Origin: Annulohypoxylon bovei var. microspora
Taxonomy: Eukaryota > Ascomycota > Sordariomycetes > Xylariales > Hypoxylaceae
Reading direction: 5' to 3'
Assembly: GCA_022836615.1 (NCBI GenBank)
Contig: MU405277.1
Location: forward strand, 146,390 to 210,389
DNA length: 64,000 bases
Of the stretch, positions 59,901 through 64,000 are shown piece after piece. Each line of letters starts with the position of its first letter. The first letter of the stretch is position 1. A model generated the notes under the pieces. The model searched no databases and had not been told where the DNA came from. It was given only the letters and a program-made list of their open reading frames with translations. A program made the position numbers and the translations under genes.

Positions 59901-62308
59901 TTATATTTTTAATATATTTACCTCGCTTTTAAACATTATATAATTTAATTTTTTACATTTTTATTTAATTACACGCAAAGCAAAGTAAAGCCTTTATTTT
60001 AAAAAGCTTTAAATTAATTTTAATCGTTTATTAAATCGTTTATATTAATCGTTTTATATTAAAGTAATAAAAACGTTAATATTATAAAATAAGTTTTTTT
60101 ATTATTTTTTTATTAAACTTAAAGTTATTACTTTTAATTTTTAATTAAAACATTATTTTTACATTTCGTATTTTATTTAAAATTATTTTTAACGCATTAT
60201 TTTATTAATTTTTTAAGGTTTAAGGCTTTTGTACGCTTAATTTAATTTCACCATGTATTTATAATAAAAAACTTTTTTTTTAAATATTTAAAATGGTTAT
60301 TACATGGTTATTAAGTTTTTAAAGCATTATATTATTAATTTTGCCGTTATAATAATAAAATAACTTTTTTAAAATAATTTATATAAAGAAAGTATTAACG
60401 TATAACACATGGTTAAATGTTATAATTATATATTAATCGCTTCTTTTAATAAAGTTAAATATAATTTTATTTATTAAATTAATTTTAATAATTCCGTTAT
60501 TAATAATTATTTTAAAATTATATTTTTTAATATTTATAATCGTTGTTAAATTAAAGTTATTTATATTATTTATAATATAAACGTTTAATTTAATATTAAA
60601 TAATAAATTATTTTTTTTATTTAAAGTTAATAAATGTGTTTAAATAATTAAATAAATGTTTATAAATTTTATGTTTATAAAAATTATTACGTGATTATTA
60701 TCTTTTTATGGTAATAATTTTATACGGCGCTTTTTTATTTTATTTTTATAAACTTAAATTAATTACGTTAATTTATAATTATTTGCTTTTACATTAAAAA
60801 TAACGATTATTAATTTAAATATATAACCATTTTTTTTATTTAAACTTATTATATTTAATTATTTTTAATTATTATTATTATTATAATTTTTCTTTAATTT
60901 AAAATAATTTTTTATTAAATAATTATATTCATTATAATTAAAATATAAAGGACTTAATTTTTTATTTTACTTAAGTTTATGATTATTTAATTAATTATTT
61001 CGGTTACCACAATTATTATAACCTTTGCCGCGGCCGCCATGTTATTTACCTTAATTATTATTATTAACGTTAACATTAATATTATAATTATTAATATTAT
61101 AATTTATGTTTTTATTAATTTTATTTTAAAATTCATTAATGAAATTATTAATTATATTATTAATCGATATATTAATTATTTTAATTAACTTTAAAGTAAA
61201 TTTAATCCATTTTATTACCTTATTTTTATAAATAATGAAAAATATTATCGTTTATTATTAATTATTAATAATTATTTCGGTATTTTTATATTAATAAATT
61301 AATAATTATCATTTAAATATATATATTAACGGGTTTTTATTATTATATTTTATATTATTTAACTTTTTTTAAAATTTTCGTTAATAAATTTTTTTAAATG
61401 TTAAAAACGTTTTTTAAAAAATACCGATTATTTTGGATCCATTTTAAATTCCAATGATTAAATTAAAAAATTAACGTTTATAAATTTTTGTAATGGTTTT
61501 TATTATATGTAATTTATTAAGGTTAATAAAAATAAGGTTATTATTAAATTTAATTTTTTTAAAAGTTAATATTAAAACGTTATAATATATTAATTAATTA
61601 TTTTTATTTTTTAAATAATTTTTTTTATTAAAAGTAAAATTAAACTTTTTTTACTTTAATATATAATTTTTATTAAATACTCGTTTAACTTTAACCTTTA
61701 ATAAATTATTATAATTATCGTTTAAATTTAAAAAATTTAAAGAATTATTAATTAAAAAAGTTATAATCTTTTCCTTGGATTTAACGCTTTTTTAAACTTT
61801 TTTATTTTTCTTTAATCGACGTAATTTAACTTATTTTTCGGTATTTTAATAATGGAATTAATATAATTTAATCTCGACATTTAAATCGTTTAAATTTAAA
61901 TTATTTAAATTTTCGTGTAATTTTTAACCGATTTTAATATTAATTTAAAAATTTATATTAAATTTATTTAAATCGTTAAGGTTTATAATTAAATCATTTG
62001 CTGCTCCACTTATTTTTAATTTAACGAGCATAATTATTATAATTTTTATTTTTTTATTAAAAAACTTTATATCGTTTTAATAACGTTCGTTTATTTATAT
62101 TATTTTTTTTTTATCGTTTCGTGTTTTTAAAATAATAATTTTATTATGTTTTATATTTTCTTTAAATTTAATTATATTTTAATAACCGAAACTTTACCGC
62201 TTTTTATTTAACTTTTATTTATAATTAAAGTTATAAATCCTCCGTTTTAATAAATTATTTATTAAATACATTAATTTATTTATTTAATAACGGAAAAAAA
62301 TATTATTA

Positions 62309-62545
62309 TAAAAAACTTTTTATATAAATAAATTAATAATTAATGTATATTATTAAAGTTATAATTAAATTATTAAAAATAAATTAAATTTATATTTATA
62401 TAAATAAATTTTAAATGTTTTTATATTAACCGTTTTTAATAATAAAAATCTTTTTATTTTTTTATTTAATTATTATGTTTTATTTATAAATTACACGTGA
62501 CAAAGCACGTGATAAAGCACGGATAAAACTTTTAATTTATTAATA
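62309..62545 (-). repeat. Right LTR (5' LTR of the minus-strand element)
   Basis: Same length as the left LTR. It is more mutated overall but keeps GC where the left copy is AT near its end (CACGTGACAAAGCACG), so both copies mutated independently. Confidence 0.88.
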
Positions 62546-62550
62546 AATAT

Positions 62551-63520
62551 TAATAATATATTTAAATTACCGAATGTTTAAATTATTAAAAGCTTTATAA
62601 TTTGCGGGGCGCACCGGCTTTAAAATAATAAAAATAATTTTTAAACGGTAATTAAAAGTAAAACGTGGCTACGTAATTATACGTAATTAAAATGTTCATT
62701 TAAAGGTTATTATTAAGTTTATTAAATAAATATTTATTTAATATTAATATTTTTAAATTTATTATTAATTTACCGTAAAATGGGTGGTAATAACGTGAAT
62801 TTAATGTTTAAAAATTAATGAAATGAAGTTTTATAATTAATTTTAAAGTAATAATTAAGTTTATTTTAAAATTAAACATAAATTTAAATATAAAATAACT
62901 TAAACTTTAAATCCCTTATAAATTAATTACCGTTATATAAGATTTTAATAGGATTTTATAAGGCTCGTTTTCGTAATTTAATTATCCCGCTTTTATAGAT
63001 CCATTTTTAAAACCGTGTAAACCGAAACTTTAAAACATTATAAAAAATGCTTTATTTTAATAATTAAATGCTTAAAATTATAATAATTAATTATTAAATT
63101 TTAACGGAAAAATTATTATTAAGCTTAAAGCTTAATTTAAGGCCGATATAATACCGATTAATCGTTAATATAATTATGCATTAAATAAAAAATCACGAAT
63201 AATATACGAAATATATAAAAAAAAAATTAATTTAAAACCGGGTTTTAATATTTAAATAATTATATTTAAATGGTTAAGAAATTAATATTAAATTAACATT
63301 AATTATATTTTAAAAAATGATATTAAATTTAAATTAGTTTTTTTTTTTACGTATAAATTGGTTTTTTTTATTAATTAACGACATTTTACCACTTATTTTA
63401 ATAACATGTATATTTCAATTAATTTAATTTACCCATTACTTTTTTTATATTTAATTATTTTTTATAACGGTAATATAATTTCTTTTTTTTTATTCTTTAT
63501 ACTTACTTAATCTTAAGATA
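62551..63520. other. AT-saturated flank beyond the LTR element
   Basis: About 970 bp as AT-rich as the element interior, with no ORF. One small GC island (GCGGGGCGCACCGGC near 62603-62617) survives. It may be another RIP-mutated repeat or leakage from the neighbouring element. Confidence 0.6.
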
Positions 63521-63749
63521 TTTAACATGAATATTACTAATTTAAACATTACGAGCGCCGCCGCCGCAACGTCACCCCTAGTAGAAGATTACATGAGGTC
63601 CCCGTTCCGGGAACACAAGACCCGAACTTTCCACACCCGCACGGGCCACCTTAAAACACCTCGGGTTCGAATCCCATGCTTTGCAACCCTTTATTTATTT
63701 TTATATTATATATCACCGCTCGTCCCGCCGCCCTCAACCCTCCAAGCCC
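63521..63749. other. Transition zone with RNA polymerase III B-box-like word
   Basis: The composition changes within ~30 bp from AT-saturated to balanced. GGTTCGAATCC at 63664-63674 equals the tRNA B-box consensus, but I could not fold a tRNA: the T stem pairs only three bases and no A box is evident. It could be a SINE or tRNA relic. Confidence 0.35.
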
Positions 63750-63928
63750 GGCCCTTCAACCCCTTCAACCCCCGGCCCTTCAACCCCTTCAACCCCCGGC
63801 CCTTCAACCCCTTCAACCCCAGGCCCTTCAACCCCTTCAACCCCAGGCCCTTCAACCCCAGCCCTCCAACCCTCCAGCCCTCCAACCCTCCAGCCCTCCA
63901 ACCCTCCAGCCCTCCAACCCTCCAGCCC
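63750..63928. repeat. CCCTTCAACCCC / CCCTCCAACCCTCCAG minisatellite
   Basis: About four to five units of a 24-bp repeat (GGCCCTTCAACCCCTTCAAC plus CCCC) pass into about four units of a 16-bp repeat (CCCTCCAACCCTCCAG). One strand is almost free of G. The ORFs across it on both strands are translations of the repeat, not genes. Confidence 0.85.
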
Positions 63929-64000
63929 TAGGGCCCAGGCGGCTGCGTGCCTTTGCTCGGCGCGCTGGCGCGCGCCTCGCAAAGCCCCTCCGCCGCCAGT
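63929..64000. other. GC-rich window end
   Basis: Very GC-rich sequence with GCGCGCTGGCGCGCGC-like self-complementary stretches. It is cut by the window edge and nothing can be called. Confidence 0.5.

Larger units (their letters stand above)
56729..62545 (-). mobile_element. RIP-degraded LTR retrotransposon (probably Copia-like)
   Basis: A complete 5,817-bp element: two 237-bp LTRs (56729-56965 and 62309-62545) flanked by AATAT at 56724-56728 and 62546-62550. Termini are TG...CA on the left copy and TA...TA on the right, as C-to-T and G-to-A changes predict. A polypurine tract AAAAAAGGG (minus strand, 56966-56974) abuts the left LTR, so the element reads on the minus strand. The 5.3-kb interior is almost pure A/T with no ORF of 60 codons. 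At about 61015-61045 a GC-rich remnant reads, on minus, Gly-rich then YNNCGN, perhaps a gag zinc knuckle. The Copia label rests on size and this remnant only. Confidence 0.88.

Noticed and set aside
63600..63690. Possible tRNA at the B-box GGTTCGAATCC
   Set aside because: T stem has only three pairs and neither an A box nor an acceptor pairing is convincing; listed only as a B-box-like word.
63527..63982. ORFs of 134 and 82 codons across the minisatellite
   Set aside because: Translations of tandem repeats (NPFNPRPF, GVEGVEGP) on both strands.

Overview
This window is nuclear DNA from a filamentous ascomycete. Genes carry short spliceosomal introns of about 50-110 bp (one of 310 bp) with GTAAGT-like donors and CTAAC/CTGAC-like branch sites. 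The protein families (HET domain, 2EXR domain, fungal acyltransferase 3, GH11 xylanase, fungal kinase-like protein) are typical of Pezizomycotina. A long AT-saturated tract with LTR remains shows repeat-induced point mutation (RIP). A Sordariomycete is most likely and Xylariales is possible, but that placement is inference from overall style, not from a marker gene.

I support 16 protein-coding genes. Positions 1-25600 hold a normally packed block: a single-pass membrane protein (1153-2342), TRM10 tRNA methyltransferase (4299-5774, minus), MSH2 (6383-9225), a mitochondrial-type 1-Cys peroxiredoxin (9727-10582, minus), an Ariadne-type RBR ubiquitin ligase (11587-13353, minus), EXO1 nuclease (15020-17450, minus), TMA16 (18319-19042), a small cysteine-rich protein (20300-20503), MAM33 (21077-22063), a HET-domain protein (22592-24335, minus) and a secreted GH11 xylanase (24950-25600, minus). 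Most of these were re-spliced by hand and the reading frames close exactly.

Positions 25601-54276 are gene-poor: a BAHD-like acyltransferase (29928-31517, minus), a 2EXR protein (32285-33163, minus), a membrane acyltransferase 3 protein (41538-43198, minus) and a small CsbD-like mitochondrial protein (52702-53166, minus). The deserts hold non-coding structure: MITE-like inverted repeats, an 88-bp-arm palindrome, a 154-bp-arm fold-back, degenerate tandem repeats, and an assembly gap with poly-G/poly-C flanks at about 47740-47960.

Positions 54277-64000 begin with a nine-exon kinase-like gene (54277-56604). It is followed 124 bp later by a complete but RIP-destroyed LTR retrotransposon (56729-62545) with 237-bp LTRs and a 5-bp target duplication. 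More AT-saturated DNA follows, and then an abrupt change to a GC-rich CCCTTCAACCCC minisatellite at the window end.

Functionally, MSH2 and EXO1 are partner proteins of mismatch repair. They lie 5.8 kb apart, share ACGCG (MCB-like) promoter motifs, and EXO1 carries a SKFF motif resembling known MSH2-binding peptides. Housekeeping genes (TRM10, TMA16, MAM33, peroxiredoxin, RBR ligase) surround them. The accessory genes (HET, xylanase, acyltransferases, 2EXR, kinase-like) sit toward the repeat-rich side. I found no convincing new multi-gene system. The most unusual material is the structured non-coding DNA at 36200-39200 and the RIP-mutated element.
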